Below, piece after piece: positions 1 to 8,088 of a DNA stretch of 58,451 nt. A program made the translations under genes and the position numbers. Within the stretch, counting starts at the first letter, position 1, and each line of letters starts with the position of its first letter. Source of the DNA: Rhodocyclaceae bacterium (lineage in GTDB: Bacteria; Pseudomonadota; Gammaproteobacteria; Burkholderiales; Rhodocyclaceae); the NCBI GenBank assembly GCA_028714035.1, contig JAQTNA010000026.1:1-58451 (forward strand), given 5' to 3'. The notes beneath the pieces were generated by a model, which saw only the letters and a list, made by a program, of their open reading frames with translations, did not search any database and was not told the DNA's origin.

Positions 1-614
1 CCACCCCGGAAGGCTACAATTACCGGCCCAGCGACAGCCCACCCAGGCCAGTTGTAGCTCCCTCTCTCACCCCGGAAGGCTACAATCTTGAGTACATTCA
101 TCGTTCTCGCCTTCCTGTTGTAGCTCCCTCTCTCACCCCGGAAGGCTACAATCCAAAAACCGTGGAAGTCGGCGCGCTTCCGGTTGTAGCTCCCTCTCTC
201 ACCCCGGAAGGCTACAATGAATCACAAGGCTTACTCTAGCTCAACTGCGTTGTAGCTCCCTCTCTCACCCCGGAAGGCTACAATCAAGAAATCTGCGATA
301 GCCCCCGCAGATATGTTGTAGCTCCCTCTCTCACCCCGGAAGGCTACAATCAGAAGCCGCACGTCGTGTCGCAGAGGCCAGTTGTAGCTCCCTCTCTCAC
401 CCCGGAAGGCTACAATTCTGTGTTATGGATAGCCATAAGCACCTGTGTTGTAGCTCCCTCTCTCACCCCGGAAGGCTACAATCCCAAAGCCGCCAAGCCT
501 GCGGCCAAGCAAGTTGTAGCTCCCTCTCTCACCCCGGAAGGCTACAATTCCGAGTATTGGGGCACACGTGCCATGCTGGTTGTAGCTCCCTCTCTCACCC
601 CGGAAGGCTACAAT
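1..614 (+). CRISPR. Type II-C CRISPR array (partial at window edge)
   Basis: Nine full identical 36-bp repeats start at 51, 117, 183, 249, 315, 381, 447, 513 and 579, and the 3' part of a tenth occupies 1-20. All nine spacers are exactly 30 bp. The repeat begins GTTGTAGCTCCC and ends GGCTACAAT, close to the Neisseria meningitidis II-C repeat. Pairing with the tracrRNA at 5223-5258 makes the plus strand the crRNA-sense strand. Each repeat ends in TACAAT, the position used as a -10 box inside Neisseria repeats; the TG of an extended -10 is GG here, so repeat-internal promoters may be weaker. The array continues to the left of the window. Confidence 0.97.
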
Positions 615-618
615 CCTC

Positions 619-670
619 GCCCCGGAACCCGCCCAGGCCAAGGCCTGGGCGGGTTCCGGGGCAATTTTTT
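619..670 (+). terminator. Rho-independent terminator of the CRISPR array
   Basis: A perfect 21-bp stem (619-639 with 642-662) and an AA loop are followed by AATTTTTT. It begins five bases after the last repeat, so plus-strand crRNA transcription should stop here and not run into the opposing cas2. Confidence 0.9.
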
Positions 671-675
671 CCGCC

Positions 676-1008
676 TCAAAAAAGCAGCATCTGGTCCGCA
701 TTGACTTTATTTTCCTGAAAATTCTTCGTGCCGACCAGCAGCCGCATGTTGGCGAACTGTTTCTCGCTGACTTGCAGGCAGCGAATGGAGCCTTCCTTCG
801 GAAGGTTGTCGGCAAGCCGTTTCAGATGCTTCTCGGCGTCGTCCATGCCGTTTACCATGCGGCCATAGACCGACCACTGAATCATGTCGTAGCCGTCCTG
901 GATCAGGAAGCGCCGGAAGATGGTATAAATGCGCCGCTTCTCGCGGGTGGTGACGGGCAGATCGAAGAAGACGAGCAGGCGCATATAACGGCGTGTCTCT
1001 TCGCTCAT
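676..1008 (-). CDS. cas2: CRISPR-associated endoribonuclease Cas2
   Basis: This 110-residue protein has the usual Cas2 length and ferredoxin-like pattern, with the first strand LLVFFDLP carrying the conserved Asp, followed by a basic helix and the segment MIQWSVYGRMV. Cas2 forms the dimeric centre of the Cas1-Cas2 spacer integrase. The start codon overlaps the cas1 stop by four bases (ATGA), so the two are translationally coupled. It is the last cas gene and faces the array, separated from it by the array terminator. Confidence 0.95.
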   Translation of the reverse strand: MSEETRRYMRLLVFFDLPVTTREKRRIYTIFRRFLIQDGYDMIQWSVYGRMVNGMDDAEKHLKRLADNLPKEGSIRCLQVSEKQFANMRLLVGTKNFQENKVNADQMLLF

Positions 1009-1961
1009 GGCCCGTCGCCGTCGAGATCGTCCGCCATCGCCAGGGCGCCTTCCATGACGGGCAGGGCCAGGCGGTCGTGCGCCGCGCCCTGCATGACGAT
1101 GCCGGACAGGCCTGAGACGGTGGCCTCGATGGCGGCGAGCAGGGTGCAGCAGCCGCCTTCGTCGTTACTGTTGCCGTGGCTGGAAAGTGTCACGTCCCCG
1201 TGCAGCAGGGCGACCAGTCGGCCCTTGTCGGCGGGTTCCAGATCGCGCTCGGGTTCCTGCGGGTAGTGGGCCAGCACGCCGGCATCCACCAGGGGCCGGT
1301 AGGGTTCGATCAGGTCGTCGGCGAGATTGAAAGCATTCTGTTCGCTGTGGTGGAAGAGGCCAAAGGCGGGCAGGAAGCCGTAGCCCGTGAGGGTCCGGGC
1401 AATCGCGGCGCGCACCACCGCGTAGCCATAGTTCAGCGCGGCGTTGTGGAAACGCGCCTGGTTGCGGTGGAAATGAGGATTGAAGAGCCCGCGAAAGTAG
1501 ACCTGCGCCGCCTGCGCCTCGAAGTTGTCGGGGTCGCCCGAGCGCACGTCGCGGGCGAGTTGCCGCAGGAGCCGCGCCTCGTCGTGCCGGGCTGAACGGG
1601 CAAGGAGCGCCGCCTGGTTCCCAATCTTGAAACGCACGATGCGTTGCCAGAGGCGCTTTCTGGCGGGCTGGCCCATGGCCAGTTGCGCCGTCATCACCTT
1701 GAGCGCCCGGCTGTGGGGCAGATAGGGCAGCAGCACACCATTGGGCAGGTGAGAGGCGTTGACGGTGAGCACGGCAACCTGGGCCTCGGCGCAGGCTGAA
1801 AGCAGGGGCGCCGTGAGGCTGATCTGGGGATGATCCAGCACCAGCACGCTGATGTCTTCCAGCATGACCCGCGCCGTCTTGCCTTCCTGGGCGACGGCCA
1901 GGGCGCGATCCTCCAGAGTCAGGGCCGCCGGGTTGGCGATGACCACGCTGCGCCAGCCCAC
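1005..1961 (-). CDS. cas1: CRISPR-associated integrase Cas1 (type II)
   Basis: A 318-residue Cas1 of the type II group. The N-terminal beta domain opens with WRSVVIANPA. The helical domain carries the YFRGLF region and the HHSEQNAFNLADDL segment that supplies conserved metal-binding His and acidic residues. It catalyses insertion of new spacers at the leader-repeat junction with Cas2. The start is GTG at 1959-1961, three bases after the cas9 stop, and the 3' end overlaps cas2, so cas9-cas1-cas2 form one transcription unit. Confidence 0.95.
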   Translation of the reverse strand: MGWRSVVIANPAALTLEDRALAVAQEGKTARVMLEDISVLVLDHPQISLTAPLLSACAEAQVAVLTVNASHLPNGVLLPYLPHSRALKVMTAQLAMGQPARKRLWQRIVRFKIGNQAALLARSARHDEARLLRQLARDVRSGDPDNFEAQAAQVYFRGLFNPHFHRNQARFHNAALNYGYAVVRAAIARTLTGYGFLPAFGLFHHSEQNAFNLADDLIEPYRPLVDAGVLAHYPQEPERDLEPADKGRLVALLHGDVTLSSHGNSNDEGGCCTLLAAIEATVSGLSGIVMQGAAHDRLALPVMEGALAMADDLDGDGP

Positions 1962-1964
1962 GGC

Positions 1965-4900
1965 TCAGCCCTTTCCAGCCTTGGCGTGGATGGGCAGTCG
2001 ACCCTCCTTGTACACCCGATGCAGATTGCCCAGGAGGTCTACGTGGTATTTCTCGACGGCGAGGGCGGTCTTGATGCCGTTGCCTCCCATCATCCCCTTC
2101 TTGCCTTGGGTCTGATCGCGATCATGAAGCCAAAGATTCACCGTCCCATCAGATCGGTCGAGCCCAGCGTAATAGCCTTCACGGCTCGGTGCATTCTTGT
2201 AACGAATGCAAACCCAGTCATTCGGATGCAGGCTGAACAGGAACTGATGGCTTTCGTCCATGATGGTCCACTCTTCTTCAGGTTTGAAGGCGACCACTGC
2301 CTTGTTGGGTAGATCAGGCTTCACAGCATCCGCCGCATACACCGGCACCGGATAATACTTCCCGCCCTTGGTGAAGATGTCTGCCCGCAGCATGGCGCCG
2401 TTGTTGGCGATACCGCCGCGAATCGGTATGCCGCTTTTCTGCGTCGTGAGCAGTTTGACGCTGCGGATGATGGGCGCCATGTCCGGGTCTTTGGAGGGCT
2501 TGCGCAGCGGCGGTTGTCTGTCATCGAACGCCTTCTTGCCGTCGCCACCGAATGCTTCGAGGCGCTTCTGGATGGCCTCGATCAGTGCGGTGTCGCGCTG
2601 ATAGCCGACGATGTTTTCCAGGTCTTTCAGGCTCAAGTCCTTGAGCGGGGTCTTGATGGCCGACTGGTTGCCTGCCCGGACCGAGCGGATCGTTTCCTGG
2701 TGGGCAGCCCCCAGGTCGCGCCGCGTCGGCGCACGGGAGACGCGCACGGGGCGAATGCTTTCTGCCAGGGCTTCATCAACGCCGAGCAGGCCCGCCAGTT
2801 GCTTCGCCGGGTCGTGGGACAGCCGCGCCAGGAGTTCCTCGCGGAAATGGGGCCAGGGCTTGGGAAAACGGTCTTCTACCTGCCTGAGCGCGGCGATGTC
2901 GAGGACTTCGCCGGTTTCGGGGTCGACGTAACGGTTCCGCACCGTGTCCAGTTCCTTCAGGCGCGAATAGTCCGCCATGCGCTTGACCAGGCTACGGCTG
3001 GCGGCGGCGATCACGGCGGCATCCATCGCATGATGCAGGTCACCTTCCTCCCGCACCTTGAGCAGGCCCCAACGGGCGCGAAGCAGCGAAGTCAGTTGCC
3101 CGGCGAGGACGACACAGCGGTTGTCGGCCAAACTCTCGGGATGCCATTGCAGGTGGGTTTCTATCATGCCCTTGAATTCGCGGCAGATGTAGCGGGTGTC
3201 GCTCAAGTTGCGGTCGCGGAATTCGCTCGCCTCCTCCGCACCGAAATTGACCCGCAACAGCCGGTTGCGCTTGGCCTGCCGGATGCTCTTGTTGCCCTGC
3301 ACCCAGGCGACATAGCGCTGCCAGCGTTCGCTTTCGCTTACGCCATCCAGAAACTCGTAAGGCGTGCGGTTGCCCTTGTCCTGGTTGCACGCGACGTGCA
3401 CGACCACCTTGTTATTCATGCCGTCGTCAAAGCTGCGGGAATAGGGCAGGGCGTGGTCCACCTGGGCGTAGCCGGTCTCGAACAGGCGCTCGGCATGAAG
3501 GGCTTTCTGGCAATAGGGGCACTGGTCCAGTTGTTCCCGGAAGAGCCGGTACTTCAGCAGGTCGAGCCCGCCAGGCTGGCGCTGGAATAAGTCCTCGAAT
3601 TCCTTGGCGAGCTTTTCCTTCAGCGCCTGAAATTCCTTCTGCCCTTTCTCGATTTCGCGCCGCTCCTCGATGGACTTGGACAAGTCGCGGGCCAGTTCGA
3701 TATGCACGGCGGCGGGCGGGCCGTATTCGGCCACCATGGCATTGACCAGTTTCCGGGCCTGGTTGAGGGCACGATAGACCACCGGGTTGATGATCGTGTT
3801 CCTGTCAGGCGGCGGCAGGGACTTCGTCTTGCCGACATCGGCATCGGGCTGGCTGTGGTCGTAGCCCGCCGACTTTGCGGCCTCGTCGTAACGCTGACCG
3901 GCTTCCATGTGCGGCAGGATGGCCTTGAGCGCCTTTTGCGACAGATGGATGAACCGATCGAAGGATTCGCTCAGGACCGCCTCGATAATGGGAGTCTCGA
4001 TGCCTTGGCCCGCCAGCCATTGGCGGCTCTCGGCGTCATCCTTGTAGCAGGTGAGGGCAAACGCCAGGGCGTCGAGCCGGTCGGCATTGATCGAGTCGCG
4101 CTGCCATTCCGCCTTGAGGGCGGCGGCTTCATAGGCCTTGCGCAGGGCATGAAAGGCTTTCGCCTCGAAGAACGTGCTGTCCTCCGGGTCTTTGTCTTTC
4201 CCTTTTGGATCAAGGCGGTAGGAAAGCAGATTGAAACGCTGGTGCGGTTCCAGTTCGAGCGCCTTGCGAATCTGCTTGAAGGTCAGCTTGGCCTGGGTGA
4301 AGGGTAGATTGATGATGTCCCGGCGCTCGGTATCGGTCAGCGGCCTGGGATCGCCGCCGCCGACGATCTTGAGGTTGTTCAGTTTGCCCAGCCAGACAAA
4401 GCGCTCGGCGCGGTAGCTGGCCTTGGGCGCCCGGTCTTCGCCCTTCTCGAACGTGCATTTGCCGACCATCTTGAGCAGGTTGGCGCCGGAAAGCGTGGGG
4501 CGGCGCGCCATCAGCAAGTCGCGGGCTTTTCCCTGGAACTCCTCGCCGGCAAGTTGATTGCCGAGTGCGCGCTGGCGTTCGAATAGCAACGTCATCTCGG
4601 CGTTCAGATCGGCGCGGGCAAAGGTATGATTATAGCTGCCGCCCTTGTTGCGCTTGGCTTCCTTGAAAGCCTCGTGGCGAGCCGCCAGTTCGCCCACGGT
4701 GCGGTAGCCGGCTTCCTTGAGCAACGCCTGATTGCGCCCGACGCCGGAGAGCATCTGCCCGGCCTTCTCGTCGGCTTTGGCTTCGGACTTGCGGTTGGAT
4801 TGAAAGCCGCGATGCTTTACGAGGTGATAGAGGACGCCTGCCCATTCCTTGGGTTCCAGCAGGCGATCCAGGCCTTCAGCACGCATGTCCCAGGGCGAGA

Positions 4901-5192
4901 GGCCGGGCAGGGCGAAGGCTTCCGGGTTGGCGTCGGATATAAGGCCGACGCGCTTCATCAGACGCGCCAGGCGCACTAAGCGATGGGCGCGGCGCCGGAT
5001 GCGGCGGCGCGTCAGCCGAGAGTCGCGCCGTATCTTGTTGAGGGATTCGCCTTCCTTGGCCGTTTCCGCCTTGTCGAAGGTGCGGACATGCAGGGCCAGG
5101 ATACGTTTCTCGTCGGGAAGCAGCAGCGCCGCGCCGACCGAAGCCATGCCGATGTCCAGGCCCAACGTGTAAGGCAGGTTATTTGTTTGCAT
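1965..5192 (-). CDS. cas9: CRISPR-associated endonuclease Cas9, subtype II-C
   Basis: A 1075-residue Cas9, close in length to the 1082-residue Neisseria meningitidis enzyme. RuvC-I is LGLDIGMASVG with Asp13, RuvC-II is HIELARD with Glu499, and RuvC-III is LHHAMDA with His721 and Asp724. The HNH motif VDHALPYSRSFDD has the catalytic His580, preceded by a CPYC pair typical of compact II-C enzymes. I chose ATG 5192 because AAGGGA lies 7 bases upstream and because a longer reading frame to 5324 would translate through the tracrRNA. All nuclease residues are present, so the effector should be active. There is no csn2 or cas4 gene, as expected for II-C. Confidence 0.97.
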   Translation of the reverse strand: MQTNNLPYTLGLDIGMASVGAALLLPDEKRILALHVRTFDKAETAKEGESLNKIRRDSRLTRRRIRRRAHRLVRLARLMKRVGLISDANPEAFALPGLSPWDMRAEGLDRLLEPKEWAGVLYHLVKHRGFQSNRKSEAKADEKAGQMLSGVGRNQALLKEAGYRTVGELAARHEAFKEAKRNKGGSYNHTFARADLNAEMTLLFERQRALGNQLAGEEFQGKARDLLMARRPTLSGANLLKMVGKCTFEKGEDRAPKASYRAERFVWLGKLNNLKIVGGGDPRPLTDTERRDIINLPFTQAKLTFKQIRKALELEPHQRFNLLSYRLDPKGKDKDPEDSTFFEAKAFHALRKAYEAAALKAEWQRDSINADRLDALAFALTCYKDDAESRQWLAGQGIETPIIEAVLSESFDRFIHLSQKALKAILPHMEAGQRYDEAAKSAGYDHSQPDADVGKTKSLPPPDRNTIINPVVYRALNQARKLVNAMVAEYGPPAAVHIELARDLSKSIEERREIEKGQKEFQALKEKLAKEFEDLFQRQPGGLDLLKYRLFREQLDQCPYCQKALHAERLFETGYAQVDHALPYSRSFDDGMNNKVVVHVACNQDKGNRTPYEFLDGVSESERWQRYVAWVQGNKSIRQAKRNRLLRVNFGAEEASEFRDRNLSDTRYICREFKGMIETHLQWHPESLADNRCVVLAGQLTSLLRARWGLLKVREEGDLHHAMDAAVIAAASRSLVKRMADYSRLKELDTVRNRYVDPETGEVLDIAALRQVEDRFPKPWPHFREELLARLSHDPAKQLAGLLGVDEALAESIRPVRVSRAPTRRDLGAAHQETIRSVRAGNQSAIKTPLKDLSLKDLENIVGYQRDTALIEAIQKRLEAFGGDGKKAFDDRQPPLRKPSKDPDMAPIIRSVKLLTTQKSGIPIRGGIANNGAMLRADIFTKGGKYYPVPVYAADAVKPDLPNKAVVAFKPEEEWTIMDESHQFLFSLHPNDWVCIRYKNAPSREGYYAGLDRSDGTVNLWLHDRDQTQGKKGMMGGNGIKTALAVEKYHVDLLGNLHRVYKEGRLPIHAKAGKG

Positions 5193-5216
5193 GGTGGCAT
5201 CCCTTGTGGGTAGAAT
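5187..5216 (+). promoter_or_regulatory. Putative tracrRNA promoter overlapping the cas9 start
   Basis: TTGCAT (5187-5192) and TAGAAT (5211-5216) are separated by 18 bp and would start transcription at about 5223, exactly the first base of the anti-repeat. The -35 hexamer lies over the cas9 start codon. This is an assignment by position and similarity only. Confidence 0.45.
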
Positions 5217-5222
5217 GAAGCC

Positions 5223-5228
5223 ATTGTA
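5223..5228 (-). promoter_or_regulatory. Putative cas9 -10 box inside the anti-repeat
   Basis: Read on the minus strand, the anti-repeat ends in GACTACAAT, matching the TACAAT that ends each CRISPR repeat. A start about 7 bases downstream would leave a leader of roughly 25 bases before cas9, including its ribosome binding site. No good -35 is visible. Confidence 0.35.
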
Positions 5229-5321
5229 GTCTTCCGGGGTGAGAGCCGTTGCTGCAATAAGGTAGTCACCTTCGGGTGACGTACCGAATCCGGCCCGACA
5301 GGCTTGCCTGTCGGGCCTTTT
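5223..5321 (+). ncRNA. tracrRNA for the II-C Cas9
   Basis: Positions 5223-5258 match the reverse complement of the CRISPR repeat at 29 of 36 bases. The mismatches form a central bulge, and several others are G-U compatible with the crRNA. The bases following (GCAATAAGG) match the Neisseria tracrRNA nexus. A GTCACC-TTCG-GGTGAC hairpin comes next, and the RNA ends in a 12-bp GC stem (5292-5303 with 5306-5317) followed by TTTT. It is divergent from cas9, as in Neisseria. The 3' end is well defined by the terminator; the 5' end is inferred. Confidence 0.9.
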
Positions 5322-5476
5322 CACTTCCGGCCTCGCAACGCTCCTTCGTGTCCTGGTATGCCTCCGGGTAGCCGAATGGCTGCCCTCTCCGCTTTTGTGC
5401 TGATGTTCTCAGTGGTGAGCACCCCGTCGGGTTCGACGAGGGGGCTCCAGCCGAGCCCCCGCAGGACGAACCCCTC

Positions 5477-5585
5477 ACCCCCAATCCTCTCCCGGTGTCG
5501 GGCGAGGGGGGCGTCGTGAGTCGCTACGCGACTTTGATCGGCTGGGCACAATCCCCGTGGGGCTGACTCAGAAATCGTCGCCCAA
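5477..5585. repeat. 110-bp dispersed repeat, copy 1
   Basis: This segment is nearly the same as 8379-8488 in the same orientation. It contains a small hairpin (AGTCGC-TAC-GCGACT followed by TTT) and the string AATCCCCGTGGGG, which resembles the 3' part of tRNA-Glu. The flanks at 5322-5476 and 5586-5687 hold no gene I can support. A partial copy of the hairpin arm found at 9027-9050 lies at about 5383-5414. Confidence 0.8.
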
Positions 5586-5687
5586 ACCGCTTGCCATCGG
5601 CCCTCAATATTTCCACCTGCCCGGTGAATCTTGTCTCTGGAGCCTTTGAGCGACTACACTTGAGCGTCTTCACCTTTGGGGAACACC

Positions 5688-5918
5688 ATGGGCTACGCGG
5701 AACTCATCAAGACCCTGGAAAACCTTCCTCCCGACCGTCGGGCGGAGGTGTTCGATTTCGGGGAATTTCTCGCCGCGCGATGCCAGCGGGAAACAGCCCC
5801 GGCCACAACCAACCAAGAGCGCCCCTTGGCGGAATTCTTGAATTCCCCGCTCGCCGTGAAGGAGCCCTTTAAGCCCATGTCACGCGACGAGCTTTACGAC
5901 CGTGCCTGCCTTCGTTGA
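5688..5918 (+). CDS. Antitoxin of a VapB-like type II module
   Basis: A 76-residue acidic protein with an N-terminal amphipathic helix (YAELIKTLENLPPDRRAEVFDF) and a C-terminal segment ending MSRDELYDRACLR. Short proteins of this layout precede PIN-domain toxins and are commonly annotated as DUF2281 or VapB antitoxins. ATG 5688 is preceded by GGGGA at good spacing. The PIN toxin start (GTG 5902) overlaps its end, which supports the pairing. The partner toxin is broken, so this antitoxin may now be an orphan. Confidence 0.6.
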   Translation: MGYAELIKTLENLPPDRRAEVFDFGEFLAARCQRETAPATTNQERPLAEFLNSPLAVKEPFKPMSRDELYDRACLR

Positions 5919-6311
5919 TACCAACGTCTGGGCTATGGCCTGACGACAAGTGATGAAGCTCGTCAACACCTTGCCAAGGACTTGTTGTCATCTCTGGATC
6001 GACCGGTAATCAACGGCCAGGTTCTCAGGGAACTCGGGCGCGTCCTGTTGCAGAAAGGCGGATTTTCCGAAGGCGCGTACATGCCAGTGCTCAGAGCCAT
6101 GCATCGCTCATGCAGAGTGGTGCCAGATTCGGAGGAAACCTTCGCTTTGGCAAGTTTGCTTCGAAAAAAGCGCGCCTTCAGTTATTGGGATAGCCTGATC
6201 GTTGCCGCCGCACTTGACGCTGGTTGCGACACCCTCTATTCCGAAGACATGCAGCACGGGCAGCTTGTGGAAGGGCGACTGAGGCTCGTTAACCCCTTCG
6301 TCGGCCTCTGA
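5902..6311 (+). pseudogene. Frameshifted PIN-domain (VapC-like) toxin
   Basis: A GTG start at 5902 gives the PIN opening PAFVDTNVW with the first catalytic Asp, then hits a stop after AMA. Moving to the next frame restores a PIN body, from LTTSDEARQHLAKDLL through INGQVLRELGRVL to FSYWDSLIVAAALDAGCDTLYSEDM, which carries the later acidic residues, ending at 6311. One missing base near 5932 would explain this. It is either a true inactivation or a sequencing error; no compensating slippery site is visible. Confidence 0.75.
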
Positions 6312-6406
6312 CGAGTTCGTCAAACAACCGCCAGTCCCCAAATCCGGAAACCTTCGGCTGCCGGTTTCATTTCCAACCCCACGGCGCCATTTCTTTGCTA
6401 CCATGT

Positions 6407-6424
6407 ATCTACGTATATGTAGAT
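6407..6424. promoter_or_regulatory. Inverted-repeat operator upstream of AbrB/PIN module
   Basis: ATCTAC and GTAGAT form a perfect 6-bp inverted repeat separated by 6 bp, 13 bases before the antitoxin start. AbrB-type antitoxins with bound toxin usually bind such dyads to repress their own operon. Confidence 0.55.
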
Positions 6425-6437
6425 CATAGGTGCCGTC

Positions 6438-6683
6438 ATGAACCTGCAAATCGCTCGCTGGGGCAACAGCCTGGCCTTGCGTATCCCCGCCGACTTTGTG
6501 CGCCGCATGGGGGTCAAGGAAGGGGATAGTGTGGAGGCCAGCCTCACGGCGGAGGGGGGCTTGAGTCTGCGTCCGGTGTCCTGGGACAGGCGGGCCTTTG
6601 CCCGTGAGCTTTCCCTGGAGCGGGATGGCCAAGTTCTGGGCACATCGGTCATGGAAGAACTGCGACGTGGCGGGGCGTATTGA
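6438..6683 (+). CDS. AbrB/SpoVT-fold antitoxin
   Basis: An 81-residue protein whose first 45 residues are a typical swapped-hairpin AbrB domain (QIARWGNSLALRIPADFVRR, then EGDSVEAS). The remaining part would wrap and inhibit the toxin. It overlaps the downstream PIN gene by the stop/start junction TGATG, a standard coupled toxin-antitoxin arrangement. An inverted repeat just upstream is the likely autoregulatory site. The module appears intact. Confidence 0.88.
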   Translation: MNLQIARWGNSLALRIPADFVRRMGVKEGDSVEASLTAEGGLSLRPVSWDRRAFARELSLERDGQVLGTSVMEELRRGGAY

Positions 6684-7105
6684 TGATCTACCTGGATACC
6701 AGCGTCCTGGTGGCCCTGTTTGCCAATGAGGCGAGGAGTGCGGAGGTGTCCAACTGGTATGCCGGCTGCGCCGAAGAACTGGTGTCGACGGTATGGTGCG
6801 TGACAGAGTTTGCCAGCGCCTTGGGCATCAAGCAGCGCACCGGCCAGATGGATCAGGCCGCGGCCCAGGCGGCATGGCACCAGTTCGAACGCCTGTGCGC
6901 CAACGACCTGAAATTGCTGCCGTTGGAACCGACCGTTTTCCACCGGGCCGCTCTCTTGGCGCTTGAGGCTGCATCCGGGCTGCGTTCCGGCGATTCCCTT
7001 CACCTGGCCGCTGCCCTGGCAGCCGGGGCGGGAAGCATGGCCACTCTGGATGGGGTTCTGGCGAAGAACGCCAGTCGCTTGGGCTTGAGTCTGGTGCCTT
7101 GGTAG
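6683..7105 (+). CDS. vapC: PIN-domain ribonuclease toxin (VapC family)
   Basis: A 140-residue PIN protein that opens MIYLDTSVLVALF with catalytic Asp5. A conserved acidic residue follows at TEFASALGIK, and the C-terminal motif SGDSLHLAAALAAG precedes MATLDGVLAKNA. PIN toxins of this family cut specific tRNA or rRNA sites. The ATG at 6683 overlaps the antitoxin stop; an in-frame TTG three bases earlier is less likely. All family acidic residues can be found, so the toxin is probably functional. Confidence 0.88.
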   Translation: MIYLDTSVLVALFANEARSAEVSNWYAGCAEELVSTVWCVTEFASALGIKQRTGQMDQAAAQAAWHQFERLCANDLKLLPLEPTVFHRAALLALEAASGLRSGDSLHLAAALAAGAGSMATLDGVLAKNASRLGLSLVPW

Positions 7106-7335
7106 GGCTTCGACATGTGGGGGTGATCAAGGTAATCAAGACCTCCCGTCCTTCTTGCGTCTCCCTGGAACGCGCGGCAGCGCCATTCAGCAGATGGTCA
7201 GGACTATCTGGCAGATGTGCGTCGGAAACTGCACGACGAGGCGCGGAGCCTGGGGTGCGGCAGCCCCTGAACCGTTCCGGGATGGGTAGCTTGGGCCAGG
7301 ACGGCGTCAGGCGGGCACTAGCGGTGGCTGATTCA

Positions 7336-7352
7336 ATTCTGCTTGACAGAAT
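7336..7352. promoter_or_regulatory. Candidate HigA operator overlapping a -35 box
   Basis: ATTCTG-N5-CAGAAT is a perfect dyad that overlaps TTGACA (7343-7348), 24 bases before higB. No clear -10 is seen. HigA antitoxins repress their operons from dyads of this size. The stretch 7106-7335 has no gene. Confidence 0.5.
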
Positions 7353-7376
7353 CCGTATTGCGGAACATCACTGACC

Positions 7377-7655
7377 ATGATCCGTTCGTTCGCTTGTGCT
7401 GACACCGAGGCGCTTTTTCAAAGCTTGGCCGTGTCCCGCTTCAGGAACATTGAACGGGTTGCGCGTCGAAAGTTGCTGCAACTGCACGCGGCGCCGGAAC
7501 TGGCGAGCTTGCGCGTCCCTCCGGGCAACCAGTTGGAAGTCCTTAAGGGCGACCGGCGCGGCCAGCATAGTATTCGTATCAATGGCCAGTGGCGGGTGTG
7601 CTTCGAGTGGCGCGAAGATGGGGTACATCGGGTCGAGATCGTGGATGACCATTAG
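7377..7655 (+). CDS. higB: HigB-type mRNA interferase toxin
   Basis: A 92-residue RelE-superfamily protein of the plasmid-maintenance killer (HigB) group. It has an N-terminal IRSFACADTEALF strand-helix unit, a basic helix (RFRNIERVARRKLLQL), the central segment SLRVPPGNQLEVLKGDRRGQHSI and the closing WRVCFEWREDGVHRVEIVDDH. These toxins cleave mRNA in the ribosomal A site. It comes first in the operon, as is normal for higBA, and is followed after 8 bases by higA. Confidence 0.93.
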   Translation: MIRSFACADTEALFQSLAVSRFRNIERVARRKLLQLHAAPELASLRVPPGNQLEVLKGDRRGQHSIRINGQWRVCFEWREDGVHRVEIVDDH

Positions 7656-7663
7656 GAGCCGTC

Positions 7664-7969
7664 ATGGCTGACTTGCTTGAAGAAATCCATCCCGGCGAAA
7701 TCCTGCAAGAGAATTTCATGAAACCCATGGGAATCACGGCGCGCCGGCTGGCGGCCGACATTGACGTGCCCCCTAGTCGCATCAGCGAGTTGGTCCATGG
7801 CCGGCGGCCGATCACTGCCGACACGGCCTTGCGTCTCGGCCTCTTCTTCGGCATGGAGCCACGTTTCTGGCTGAATCTTCAGGCCGAGTACGACATGCGC
7901 ATTGCGACCCGTGCTTTGCGCGAGACGATCGCTCCGCGCATCCGAACCTTTCATCAGGTGGCCGCGTAA
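7664..7969 (+). CDS. higA: HigA-type XRE antitoxin
   Basis: A 101-residue helix-turn-helix protein. It has the HigA opening EEIHPGEILQENFMKPMGIT, then the recognition region ARRLAADIDVPPSRISELVHGRRPITADTALRL, and ends with FFGMEPRFWLNLQAEYDMRIA. It binds and neutralises HigB and represses the operon. No terminator is obvious after it, and the next 115 bp carry no gene. Confidence 0.93.
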   Translation: MADLLEEIHPGEILQENFMKPMGITARRLAADIDVPPSRISELVHGRRPITADTALRLGLFFGMEPRFWLNLQAEYDMRIATRALRETIAPRIRTFHQVAA

Positions 7970-8088
7970 TCCGCCCGGATTTGTGAAGTACTCGGACCAG
8001 TGGGAGGACTTCGCAAGACGTGCCCGGCGGGAGCGTTCCCGAAGTCGTGAGGAATTGGAATTATCCGTGGGCTAGGTCGGCTTGGCGC

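Noticed and set aside
1-20. First base of the partial repeat differs from the consensus
   Set aside because: Only one base at the window edge is involved, so a degenerate terminal repeat cannot be claimed.
21-578. Self-targeting of the Mu-like element by one of the nine spacers
   Set aside because: A check by eye of several spacers found no match; a proper search on both strands would be needed to claim or exclude it.
366-815. Open frames with repeated VVAPSLTPEGYN and similar peptides
   Set aside because: They are translations of the CRISPR repeats and spacers, not genes.
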